From the NCBI GenBank assembly GCA_947488625.1, contig CANKZR010000002.1, positions 481,519-545,518 of the forward strand: a stretch of 64,000 bases of DNA, written 5' to 3'. Source of the DNA: an uncultured Sphingomonadaceae bacterium (GTDB lineage: Bacteria > Pseudomonadota > Alphaproteobacteria > Sphingomonadales > Sphingomonadaceae). The notes under the pieces were generated by a model. That model did no database searches. It had not been told where the DNA came from and saw only the letters and a list, made by a program, of their open reading frames with translations. This document shows positions 8,937-17,446 of this stretch, in pieces (within the stretch, counting starts at the first letter, position 1; every line of letters starts with the position of its first letter). The position numbers and the translations under genes were made by a program.

Positions 8937-11375
8937 ATGTCGATCATCTGTCCAGTTGGAACCTGCCGTATTCATACCTCGATCGCACGCGCGCGGGCGA
9001 CGCATGAATTCGTTCTTGAGCGGACCAAGAACTACGGATTTACCCACACGGCATATGAGGCGCGCCAGCAAATTCGCTTCATGCACGGGTTGCTGGAGGT
9101 TCCCGAACATATCCGTCCGGTATTGTTCCGAGACACGAAGGATTCCACCTATTCGGAGCCTATGCGGCACGAGCCCGATATTTACTTCATCGAGGTGTCG
9201 TCAGCCAAGAAACTGATGATCGACGGGTTTGCGGTCCAAATCAACTACCTTTATAGACGGTTTGACGAATTGCTGTCAGACGCCGGTGCACGTCAGCGCC
9301 TGGCTGAGCTTGCCTCTCGATCTTCGCCCGAAGCCCTGCACGACTGGCTGGAGGCCCAGCCGGCCTTCTCGCGGCTGTCGACCGACAATCAGGAATTGAT
9401 CAAGAAACTGCGCGTCGAGACCGAGACGCGGGAAGGTATTGTCGAGGCCTTGTCCGACATCGCCGACCTTGTCGGTCGCGATAAGATGATCGTCACCACC
9501 CATGTTGATGCCTGCGCTGCCAATGGCAAGCGGCTGGACAAGCGTACGCGCAACGTCAACGACGTGATTTCAGCTTGCGAAGAACTGGGTATCGTTTGTT
9601 ATAACCCTACCAGCCTGATGCTGGAGGTCGGGCAGGTGAATGCGCTGAAGAAGGAGGGGCGCGACCTCACCCATTTCACGGATGAGTTCGTGGATCGCCT
9701 GTTCCTTGAATGGAATGCGCATTTCTTCGGTATGCCGGCGCGCGATGATGCCGATGTTCAGATCATCAAGGGTTTTGACCGGGCTCTTATCGAAAATGCA
9801 TCCACTCCCGAAGACGTCTATGCTGCATCTCGCGCATTGCGCAAAGCGGCGCGCAAATACCCGAACAACCAGCCGCTCCAGATAGAGCAGGCGCGGTTCG
9901 ACTTCAGGCTCGGCAATTACGAGGCCGCGCTGGCTTTCTACGAAGAGCGCGGCAACGACATCAACCTCGGCGACCTCGATATGGAAGCCTGGCTGGTCTC
10001 CGCGTACGAGTGCGGCGAACATCAGAAGGCGCTTGAATACGGTGAAACCTTGCTTGGTGACGAGGTTGAGTTTCCGAATATTTATGCAACGGTCGCTCGC
10101 GCGGCGGCCGCGGTTGGACAGATCGACTTGGCGATCGCACGCTGGAAACAGTTGTTCTACAAGGGCGAGAACGCGCTGGAGGCGGCCAGCGAAATTCTCG
10201 ATCTACTCGACAGCAAGCGCAACGCCGCTGCGAAGAAGGACGAATGGGTTGCGCAGGTTCTAGAGCGCTATCCTGAGCATGAGGATGCGCTTGCCATTCT
10301 GTGGCAAGCGGCGATCCGCAAGAAGGCCATAGAAAGGCTCATCTACCTGCTTGGTCAGTCGCTGCGAATGTCCGATGAGACCGCGCTCTCGCTGTCCAAT
10401 GAATGTTGTGCTGCGGATCTTCAGGCGATCGGAATGCAACTGGCTGTCGGCCGCACAGATGTAAATACTTCTTCCAGCAAGGTATACGAGTGGAGTGAGC
10501 AACGCCGACTTAAGTGGTTGCAGGAAGGCGAGGACGCTTTCGAAGCCGGAGACTTGGTGAAAGCCGCACAATTGATCAGCGGCGCATCCATCGCGCATGA
10601 AAAGCCTGCTCGCAAGATGTACAAACTCGTCGCGAAAGCATTCCGGCTGCGCGCGAAGGAAGCCTACAAAGCGAAAGATTACGATGAAGTGCTACAAACC
10701 TGCGCCGATGCACGCAGTGCTTTGCTGGAATTTCCTCAGATGCATCAGCTGGCCGGTCGTTCGCACTATGCTCTAGAAAACTATGAAGCCGCCGTCGATG
10801 AGATGCTGATCGAAATGGCAGACGGACCTTGGGATATTCGCTTCGCGTGGACCTTGGCACGCGCTGCCATCTACGCAGAGCGTTACGATGTTGCGATCGA
10901 GCAGTTGTTGCAGATTGCGGAGTCGGAGGAGTCGACTACCGAAGAGCGCGATGATGTGGCGCTCAAGCTTGAACGTTTGGTGGGCCGAGCGATCCGCCAA
11001 GTTCGGGATCTTTCCGACGAGGGGCGTTTCGACGAGGCACGCAGCCTGCTCGAGATGGTGGCCAGAATAGAGGGTTCGGAAGAGCGTGTCGGCAAGGAAT
11101 CAAAGAAGCTCGCAAGTGCGCTGAGCATGCAAATCAAGGTTCTAGAGCCTTCGCAGTTCGAGAAGCGCTTGTCGCTTGGCAAAAAGCTGTTCGACCTTGA
11201 TCCTAACAATGTCTTCGGTGCCAAGAGCGCAGCCGTGGGCGCCATGAAAACCGGCAAGTGGCAAACGGCTCTCGAATATTTCAAGGCTATGCGGCCTCTG
11301 ATTGACGATAAAGAGCAGGTTGATCGCAATATCGCCAAGTGCCGGGTCAAGCTGGAAAAGAAGCAAGCGGCATGA
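8937..11375 (+). CDS. tviD: TPR protein, TviD-like putative Vi O-acetyltransferase
   Basis: The 812-aa protein has a roughly 270-residue N-terminal domain (VGTCRIHTS at about 7-15, then NYGFTHTAYEARQQ and FIEVSSAKK) resembling SGNH/GSCFA-type domains, followed by TPR-like helical repeats to the end. Salmonella TviD, about 830 aa and TPR-containing, acts as the Vi O-acetyltransferase; length and place between tviB and the tviE-like gene match. The assignment rests on synteny and architecture. The N-terminal fold is inference. Confidence 0.68.
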   Translation: MSIICPVGTCRIHTSIARARATHEFVLERTKNYGFTHTAYEARQQIRFMHGLLEVPEHIRPVLFRDTKDSTYSEPMRHEPDIYFIEVSSAKKLMIDGFAVQINYLYRRFDELLSDAGARQRLAELASRSSPEALHDWLEAQPAFSRLSTDNQELIKKLRVETETREGIVEALSDIADLVGRDKMIVTTHVDACAANGKRLDKRTRNVNDVISACEELGIVCYNPTSLMLEVGQVNALKKEGRDLTHFTDEFVDRLFLEWNAHFFGMPARDDADVQIIKGFDRALIENASTPEDVYAASRALRKAARKYPNNQPLQIEQARFDFRLGNYEAALAFYEERGNDINLGDLDMEAWLVSAYECGEHQKALEYGETLLGDEVEFPNIYATVARAAAAVGQIDLAIARWKQLFYKGENALEAASEILDLLDSKRNAAAKKDEWVAQVLERYPEHEDALAILWQAAIRKKAIERLIYLLGQSLRMSDETALSLSNECCAADLQAIGMQLAVGRTDVNTSSSKVYEWSEQRRLKWLQEGEDAFEAGDLVKAAQLISGASIAHEKPARKMYKLVAKAFRLRAKEAYKAKDYDEVLQTCADARSALLEFPQMHQLAGRSHYALENYEAAVDEMLIEMADGPWDIRFAWTLARAAIYAERYDVAIEQLLQIAESEESTTEERDDVALKLERLVGRAIRQVRDLSDEGRFDEARSLLEMVARIEGSEERVGKESKKLASALSMQIKVLEPSQFEKRLSLGKKLFDLDPNNVFGAKSAAVGAMKTGKWQTALEYFKAMRPLIDDKEQVDRNIAKCRVKLEKKQAA

Positions 11376-11427
11376 TTTCGTTCGATGGTTATTCCGCTGC
11401 TTCTACCCCCGAAATGATTGAATTGTT

Positions 11428-13374
11428 ATGACAAATGCCGTCCTGAAGTTAGATGTCTCGGCCGAGAATATCGATGGAGCTACAGAGCGCCTTCGCGCAA
11501 TGCTGGCAACATGCTCGAGTTTGCGAAATGCACAGACCGCCGTGGAAAATCTCAACGATTTCGACGACCGCATTTTCCTCGATCTCGATGCGAAGCTGCT
11601 GCAATTGCAGATCAAGGACAAGGCCAAGCTGGTCGCCGAGACGGCACCTGTCTGGGAAGCCTTGTACGACGAGCATCCAGGGAACGAGGTCATCATCCGC
11701 CAGCTCGTGAGCTCCCTGGTGAAGCGCAACCGCCTGGACGACGCAGGCGCGCTGATGGACCGCCACTATCCCGCCGATTCGACGGAGCGCCAGATCCTGG
11801 TTATCCGGGCCGCCATGCTAGAGCGGATCGGTTCGCATGACGAATCCTACGCGCTCTACAGGGAACTGATTGCGTCCGAACCGGACGATGTCCGCACCCG
11901 CACCCATTATGCGACACGCATCGCAAAGCGCGGCTGGTTTGCAAATGCCGTGGACGTCATGGATCCCGTCGCGAGTGAACTTGCACCCGACAGCAGCATT
12001 GCTGAATCCCTGGCGGACTGGCGCGAAAAGGTTGAGTGCCTGCAGCGCCTGGCGCCGGATACCGAGCTTCGCGGCGTGGATTGCCGGCTGGTTTCGCTTG
12101 AGTGCCTCATGGAAAAATACGCGAACCGAGAGGTGCGCGAGCCCGACGAGAAGCAGCGCATCGCGCTGGTGACAGGTGGCCTTGGCGCAGGCGGCGCGGA
12201 ACGCCAGCTATCGCGTCTCGCATCGCTTCTGAAGTCGGAATACGATGGCCTCGACCGGGTCAGCGTTGTCGTGAAAACGCTCCTGCAGAACCACATCAAG
12301 CCGAATGATTTCTTCCTGCCTGATCTTCAGGAAGTCGAGATCGACGTGGTCGAGATCGAGGCGATGAAGCCGATCCTGGCGCATCGCCAGGTCGAGCTCG
12401 ATGACGATTGGCGCATTCTTTATTCGATGCTTCCTCCGCAGGTTCACTACGGTGTTACCCGGCTGGCGCCTTATTACCGTGACGAGAAGATCGATGTCGC
12501 CAGCGTGTGGCAGGACGGCGCAACGTTATACGGCGCGTTAGCTGCGCTGTTCGCCGGCGTTCCCAAGATACACCTGGTCTTCCGTGGTCTGCCGCCCAGT
12601 GTTCGCACGGAACGCGAGCGTCCGGAATACGAGATCATGTTCCGCGCCATGGCCAAGATGCCGGGTGTCACCCTGGTATGCAATAGCAAGCTGGTTGCGG
12701 TGGAGTATGCGCGCTGGCTGGGCCTGCCTCATGACGAAGTGAAGGTGCTGTACAATGCTGTGACCCATTGCGAAGCTGCAGTTGCGCCGGAAGACGAAAA
12801 GAAGTGGGACGATTTTCTTGAAAAGACAGCCCACGTCAACACGACGCTGGGCGGCGTATTCCGGCTCGAACCTTTGAAGCAGCCGGAACTGTGGGTGAAA
12901 TTTGCAGCTGAATACCATTCGCGCTTTCCTGATACCCGTTTCATACTGCTGGGCGATGGCCGACTGCGTGGAGTGCTGGAAAGGCAGATCGAGGAACTCG
13001 GCCTGTCCGACAATTTCCTGCTTGTGGGGCGCACCCGCTCCGTAGGGTTCTGGTACAACAAGATGGACGTAAAGGTTCTGATGTCCCAGTTCGAGGGGCT
13101 CCCCAACGTGTTGATCGAAGCGCAGGCCGCCGGATTGCCGGTGGTCGCCACGCCAACCGGCGGATCGTCGGAATGCTTCATCGAGGGCGAGACAGGCTAT
13201 ATCCTGGACGACGTGGAAAGCCCGAACATGGCCGCAACTTGCAAGAAGGTGCATGAACTGGCGACGCGCTTCCAAACCGATGATAGTGCAAGCGACGCCG
13301 CGCGGGGGTTTGTTGGAGAACGTTTCTCCGATGAGCAATCCTTGCGCACGTTCATCAAGCTTTGCGAAGCCTGA
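11428..13374 (+). CDS. tviE: TPR-GT4 glycosyltransferase, TviE-like Vi polymerase
   Basis: The 648-aa protein has about 220 residues of helical repeats, then a GT-B glycosyltransferase: GGLGAGGAERQLSRL at about 250-265 and a C-terminal half with RFILLGDGRLR and MSQFEGLPNVLIEAQAAGLPVV, the GT4 EX7E region. TviE is the glycosyltransferase thought to polymerise GalNAcA in Vi synthesis. It lies 52 nt after the tviD-like gene and directly before the vexA-like export gene, as in viaB. Confidence 0.78.
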   Translation: MTNAVLKLDVSAENIDGATERLRAMLATCSSLRNAQTAVENLNDFDDRIFLDLDAKLLQLQIKDKAKLVAETAPVWEALYDEHPGNEVIIRQLVSSLVKRNRLDDAGALMDRHYPADSTERQILVIRAAMLERIGSHDESYALYRELIASEPDDVRTRTHYATRIAKRGWFANAVDVMDPVASELAPDSSIAESLADWREKVECLQRLAPDTELRGVDCRLVSLECLMEKYANREVREPDEKQRIALVTGGLGAGGAERQLSRLASLLKSEYDGLDRVSVVVKTLLQNHIKPNDFFLPDLQEVEIDVVEIEAMKPILAHRQVELDDDWRILYSMLPPQVHYGVTRLAPYYRDEKIDVASVWQDGATLYGALAALFAGVPKIHLVFRGLPPSVRTERERPEYEIMFRAMAKMPGVTLVCNSKLVAVEYARWLGLPHDEVKVLYNAVTHCEAAVAPEDEKKWDDFLEKTAHVNTTLGGVFRLEPLKQPELWVKFAAEYHSRFPDTRFILLGDGRLRGVLERQIEELGLSDNFLLVGRTRSVGFWYNKMDVKVLMSQFEGLPNVLIEAQAAGLPVVATPTGGSSECFIEGETGYILDDVESPNMAATCKKVHELATRFQTDDSASDAARGFVGERFSDEQSLRTFIKLCEA

Positions 13375-13423
13375 TCCAGCATGCCGGGTCGGGGATGGTC
13401 GGAGCTTCGGGGTGGGTAATCCA

Positions 13424-14503
13424 ATGAAACGTCTAATGCGTACCATGCTTGTCGCCCTCAGCGTCGGATTGCTGGGTGCGTGCGCCTTGCCCAAGGGTGG
13501 GCCCTCCACGGCCGAGGTGGTCGAAAGCGGTCGCACCGAGGCGCTGCTGGTGCCGATCACGCAGTGGCAGGGAGACGTGGCGGATCCGGCGGCCAGCGCG
13601 CTGGTGCCGGAAATTTTTACCGCCACGCGAACGGCAGATTTCCAGACGCTGCGCAGCGGCGACATCCTCAACGTCACCATCAGCGAGGCCGCCGGAAACG
13701 GCAGCTTTCCGCAGACGATCATGGCGCCCGTCACGGTGGAGAATGTCGAGATCGCCAATGATGGCGCCGTCACCCTGCCGTTTGCCGGCCGGGTCCAGGC
13801 CAGCGGGCTGACGGTTGCCGAATTGACGACGAACATCCGCCGCCAACTCGTGCGCCAGCTGTTTCGCCCGGAAATTTACGTCACGCGCACCGGCTCTACC
13901 AGTCGCAGCGTCACGGTGACGGGCGATGTCGCATCGGGCGGAGCGATGGAACTCACGCCGCAAACGTCCAACCTATCTGCCGTCGTGGGATCTGCGGGCC
14001 TCGTCCGGGAGGAAGGCGCGGAATATGTCGTCGAGGTTCACCGCGACGGTGCGACTGCCGAGATTGGGCTGGACGCGCTCTATTCCAATCCCTCCTACAA
14101 CATCGCGCTGTTGCCGGGCGACGTGATCTCGCTGCGCCGCGACAGCCGCTTTTACATCATCATGGGCGCGGTGGGCGAAGCTGCGCGCGTGCCGCTGCCT
14201 CGCGATGGCTACATGCTGATGGATGCGCTGGGCAATGCGCGCGGGCTTGAAGATGCAACTGCGGATCCGACCGGCGTATTCGTGTTCCGCCGCGCTGCCA
14301 GCGTGGCGAACGATGCCGGGCAGGATGTGATCTACCGCATGGACATGAGCGAGCCGTCCAACATCTTTGCCGCCACCAGCTTCCCGCTGGTGCCCGGCGA
14401 TATCGTCTACGTCAGCTTTGCGCCCTTCAACCAGACGCAGAAAGTCCTGCGGGCCATCAGCGGCGTATCCAGCCTGGCCAACTCGGCAACGCGGATCAGA
14501 TGA
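13424..14503 (+). CDS. vexA: polysaccharide export outer membrane lipoprotein, VexA/Wza-like
   Basis: Outer-membrane polysaccharide export protein of 359 aa. The signal peptide ends in LLGAC (lipobox); then come a poly-export domain (RSGDILNVTISEA, GAVTLPFAGRVQASG) and SLBB-like segments (TVTGDVASGGAMELT, LPGDVISLRRD). ATG 13424 is chosen as the start of the signal peptide. Length is close to VexA. It overlaps the permease gene by 4 nt. Confidence 0.92.
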   Translation: MKRLMRTMLVALSVGLLGACALPKGGPSTAEVVESGRTEALLVPITQWQGDVADPAASALVPEIFTATRTADFQTLRSGDILNVTISEAAGNGSFPQTIMAPVTVENVEIANDGAVTLPFAGRVQASGLTVAELTTNIRRQLVRQLFRPEIYVTRTGSTSRSVTVTGDVASGGAMELTPQTSNLSAVVGSAGLVREEGAEYVVEVHRDGATAEIGLDALYSNPSYNIALLPGDVISLRRDSRFYIIMGAVGEAARVPLPRDGYMLMDALGNARGLEDATADPTGVFVFRRAASVANDAGQDVIYRMDMSEPSNIFAATSFPLVPGDIVYVSFAPFNQTQKVLRAISGVSSLANSATRIR

Positions 14504-15318
14504 GCACCGCACCGAGTGCGGGGCCATTGGGCGCAGTCACGATCTGGCTGCGCAAGGTCAAGGCCATCATCCTGCGCGAGATAGGCTCGCGCTACACCGG
14601 CGATGCCCTTGGCTATCTGTGGGCCTACGTCGTGCCGCTGGCGTGGATCGGCGTGATCTACGTGCTTTTCATCGCGCTGGATCGCAGGATACCCATCGAC
14701 ACCGATATCGGGAGCTTCATCTGCTCCGGCGTGGTGCCCTATATTTGCGCGCGTTACGCGGTAAACGCGATCCTGCGCGCGCGCACCGCCTATCGGCACA
14801 TCCTGTCATTCTCCACGGTCAGCCACAATCTGGTTGCCTGTTCGGTCTTCCTGCTGGAGCTGGGAAACAGCATCCTCGTATTCCTGGTGCTGCTGCTGTT
14901 GAACTACGCGGCATTCGGCTATTTCGAGATGCACGATCCCGTGCTCGCCCTCTGGGGCTTTTTCCTCGCGGTGACGAGCGGCGGCGCCTTCGGCTACCTG
15001 ATGATGTCGCTCTCCACGGTCTGGCCCGCGCTTTCCCGCGCGACGCCGATTTTTCTGCGTCCGTTCTTCTATATCTCGGGCGTATTCTACACCGCGAACG
15101 AGCTGACGCCCGACATACGCGAACTGTTTTCGTGGAACCCGCTGTTTCACGGCATCGAGATTCTGCGCAACGGCCTCTTTGAAGGTTACGAATCGCTATT
15201 GGGCTCCAGCACCGTGCCGCTGGTCTTCATCATCGGCAGCATTGCGATAGGCTTCGTGGTCCAGCGTCGCCGATTCTCCGGCGAAGGAACCGAGGAGGAC
15301 GCGTCATGGGCGATCTGA
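14500..15318 (+). CDS. vexB: capsule ABC exporter permease, VexB/KpsM-like
   Basis: The 272-aa ABC-2 type permease has six predicted membrane helices and the family features REIGSRYTGDALGYLWAYVVPLAW near the N-terminus and FFYISGVFYTANELT with SWNPLFHGIEILR near the C-terminus. It pairs with the vexC-like ATPase in exporting lipid-capped capsule. It overlaps vexA by 4 nt and vexC by 13 nt. Confidence 0.92.
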   Translation: MSTAPSAGPLGAVTIWLRKVKAIILREIGSRYTGDALGYLWAYVVPLAWIGVIYVLFIALDRRIPIDTDIGSFICSGVVPYICARYAVNAILRARTAYRHILSFSTVSHNLVACSVFLLELGNSILVFLVLLLLNYAAFGYFEMHDPVLALWGFFLAVTSGGAFGYLMMSLSTVWPALSRATPIFLRPFFYISGVFYTANELTPDIRELFSWNPLFHGIEILRNGLFEGYESLLGSSTVPLVFIIGSIAIGFVVQRRRFSGEGTEEDASWAI

Positions 15319-16016
15319 TGATCGGGTTCGAGAACTGCACCAAGGAGTTTCCGCTCGACAACGATCACCGCGTCATCCTGGACGAGGCGACGCTGATGTT
15401 CGACCCGGGCGACCGGGTGGCCGTTCTGGGTGCGCCCAGTTCAGGTAAGACGACGGTGGCCAATCTCATGGCGGGCTTCGGCAGGCCCACGGCCGGACAG
15501 GTCCATCGCAGCGGGCGCATATCGTGGCCGCTGGGTTTCGCTGGCGCTTTTCACCCTTCGATGACGGGCGCCCGCAATATCGAGATCATTGCCGATCTGG
15601 CGGAGGAGCCCCGCAACTGGGTGAGCGCCTATGTCGCCGAGTTTTCCGAACTGGGCGATGATTACTATCGTCCGCTGGAGACTTACTCGTCCTCCATGCG
15701 CTCGCGCCTGGGATTTGCGCTGAGCATGGCCATTCCCGCCGATACCTATGTGGTGGATGGAAACGTGGGGTCCGGCTCTCCGGCATACAGGGCGAAGTGC
15801 GAAGTTGCCTTTGAAAGCAAACTCGACAATGCAGGGTTGTTCCTCGTCACCCAGTCGCCGAAAATGGCGGAGAAGTTCGGTCGCCGGTTTGCCGTGCTGA
15901 GGGATGGCCACTTCGTGCTGTTCGAGGATTTCAGCGCTGCCGAGAAGGCATTCGAGGAACAACTGGCGGAGCAGGATGACCTGCGGCTGCTGGTGGAGGG
16001 ATTTGCCAATGACTGA
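15306..16016 (+). CDS. vexC: capsule ABC exporter ATPase, VexC/KpsT-like, atypical active site
   Basis: The 236-aa nucleotide-binding subunit has a good Walker A (GAPSSGKTT, 42-50) and a KpsT-type signature (YSSSMRSRLGFALSMA, 127-142). Two usual catalytic positions differ. After Walker B Asp151 there is Gly152 where KpsT-like proteins have Glu. The switch motif reads VTQSP (181-185), Gln183 replacing His. It may hydrolyse ATP slowly or by a variant mechanism, or these residues may vary in this branch. It sits between vexB and vexD. Confidence 0.88.
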   Translation: MGDLMIGFENCTKEFPLDNDHRVILDEATLMFDPGDRVAVLGAPSSGKTTVANLMAGFGRPTAGQVHRSGRISWPLGFAGAFHPSMTGARNIEIIADLAEEPRNWVSAYVAEFSELGDDYYRPLETYSSSMRSRLGFALSMAIPADTYVVDGNVGSGSPAYRAKCEVAFESKLDNAGLFLVTQSPKMAEKFGRRFAVLRDGHFVLFEDFSAAEKAFEEQLAEQDDLRLLVEGFAND

Positions 16017-16045
16017 GTTTGCGGCACAAGAAGCGAGCGTTTGCT

Positions 16046-17446
16046 ATGGATAACAAGGCACGGCTGGAAGCCTGGAAGAAATCGAAATCCATCGGTTCGG
16101 GTTCGCGCGGGAAAGAGCCGACCGACAAGAGCGGCACGCCCGCCTATCGGGACGATGCGCCGGAAGCCGACATCTCGGATCTGCTGGAAACCGGCGAGAC
16201 GGGTTCAGATACGCAGCGGTCCGCCGAGGAACGCAAGGCAGAGCGCGCGGCCCAGCGCCGCGCCGCGCGCAAGGAAGAACTGCGCCAGCAGGACGAGGAA
16301 CGGCGCAAGGAGATCGAGGCTCTCCTGCCTACCGACACGGATGTTACGGCACGGCTGGAAGAACTGAACCGGCGCGAGCGCCGCCGCCATGTGAAGCGGT
16401 TGCGTTCTCTGGCATTGTTCGGCTTGGTGCCCGTGCTGCTGGCGATTGCGTATTTCGCCTTCATCAAGGAACACTATTTCGAAACAGAGGCATCCTTCGC
16501 CATCCAGACGGTGAATTCCTCGCCCCAGTCCCCGGCGGCCAGTCTTCTGGGCATGGGCGGCGGCGGTGCCGGGATGACCGATGGCTACCGTGTGCGCGAA
16601 TACCTGCGCTCCGCCGAAGTGATGCGGATCATGGAAGCCGAACACGGCTATCTCAGCCATTTCGATGGTGCAGAGGCCGGGTCGGCCAATCTCGACCTCG
16701 AGGCCTATCGGGATCGCGTTTCCATCCTTGCCGATCAGCAGGAAGGCATCCTCACCCTCAACGTGGCGGCGGAAACGCCCGAAGCCGCCGTGCGCTATGC
16801 CGACATCCTCATAGAACTGGCGCGCAACAAGGTGCTGGAAATCTCGCGTTCCATCGATGAGGACCAGCTGGCCGATCTCCTCTCCGTTGAGCAGGAAGCG
16901 CAGGACCGGCTAAACCAGGCACAGGGGCGTGTGCAGGAAGTGCAGATGCAGCAGGCCGAACTCGATCCCCGGCTTTCCGCGGAAGGGTTGTACACGATCA
17001 TCAACAATCTGGAGGTTCAGCTGGCAGAGGCAGAGGCGCAACGACAGGCGCTGATCGCCAACGGCCTGACGGAAAGCCCTTTCCTGCCCAGGTTGAACGC
17101 CCGCGTGAACGCGCTGGAACAGCAGATTGCGCAGCAGCAGGATCGGCTTGGCGGATCGCAGGGCGATGCGTCGCTGGGCCGTTCGCTCGCTGCGTTCGAG
17201 ACCGCGGTGGCCGAACGCGATGCGGCGGCGACCACGCTCGCCTCTGCGCGCAGCACGCTGGAGCAGGCGCGCCTCCGGGGGCTTGAGCAGCGCAAGTACC
17301 TGGTGGTAATCGCGCAGCCCATGCAGCCGGTGCAGCGCGAGGAAAGTCGCTTGCTGGATATCCTCCTGGCTCTGGCAGCGGCACTCGCTGTTATCCTGAT
17401 CGTTGGTGTGATCATGCTGAGAAGACCCATGAAAGAGACGCTATGA
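16046..17446 (+). CDS. vexD: capsule export inner-membrane protein, VexD/KpsE-like
   Basis: Polysaccharide co-polymerase/periplasmic adaptor type protein of 466 aa. A charged cytoplasmic N-terminus (about 1-115, rich in Arg/Glu) leads to one membrane helix (ALFGLVPVLLAIAYFAF), a long periplasmic coiled-coil (RLNQAQGRVQEVQMQQAE onward) and a C-terminal helix (LALAAALAVILIVGVIML). It would link the ABC pair to the VexA channel. ATG 16046 is used; a TTG at 16019 is in frame. It overlaps the next gene by 4 nt. Confidence 0.88.
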   Translation: MDNKARLEAWKKSKSIGSGSRGKEPTDKSGTPAYRDDAPEADISDLLETGETGSDTQRSAEERKAERAAQRRAARKEELRQQDEERRKEIEALLPTDTDVTARLEELNRRERRRHVKRLRSLALFGLVPVLLAIAYFAFIKEHYFETEASFAIQTVNSSPQSPAASLLGMGGGGAGMTDGYRVREYLRSAEVMRIMEAEHGYLSHFDGAEAGSANLDLEAYRDRVSILADQQEGILTLNVAAETPEAAVRYADILIELARNKVLEISRSIDEDQLADLLSVEQEAQDRLNQAQGRVQEVQMQQAELDPRLSAEGLYTIINNLEVQLAEAEAQRQALIANGLTESPFLPRLNARVNALEQQIAQQQDRLGGSQGDASLGRSLAAFETAVAERDAAATTLASARSTLEQARLRGLEQRKYLVVIAQPMQPVQREESRLLDILLALAAALAVILIVGVIMLRRPMKETL

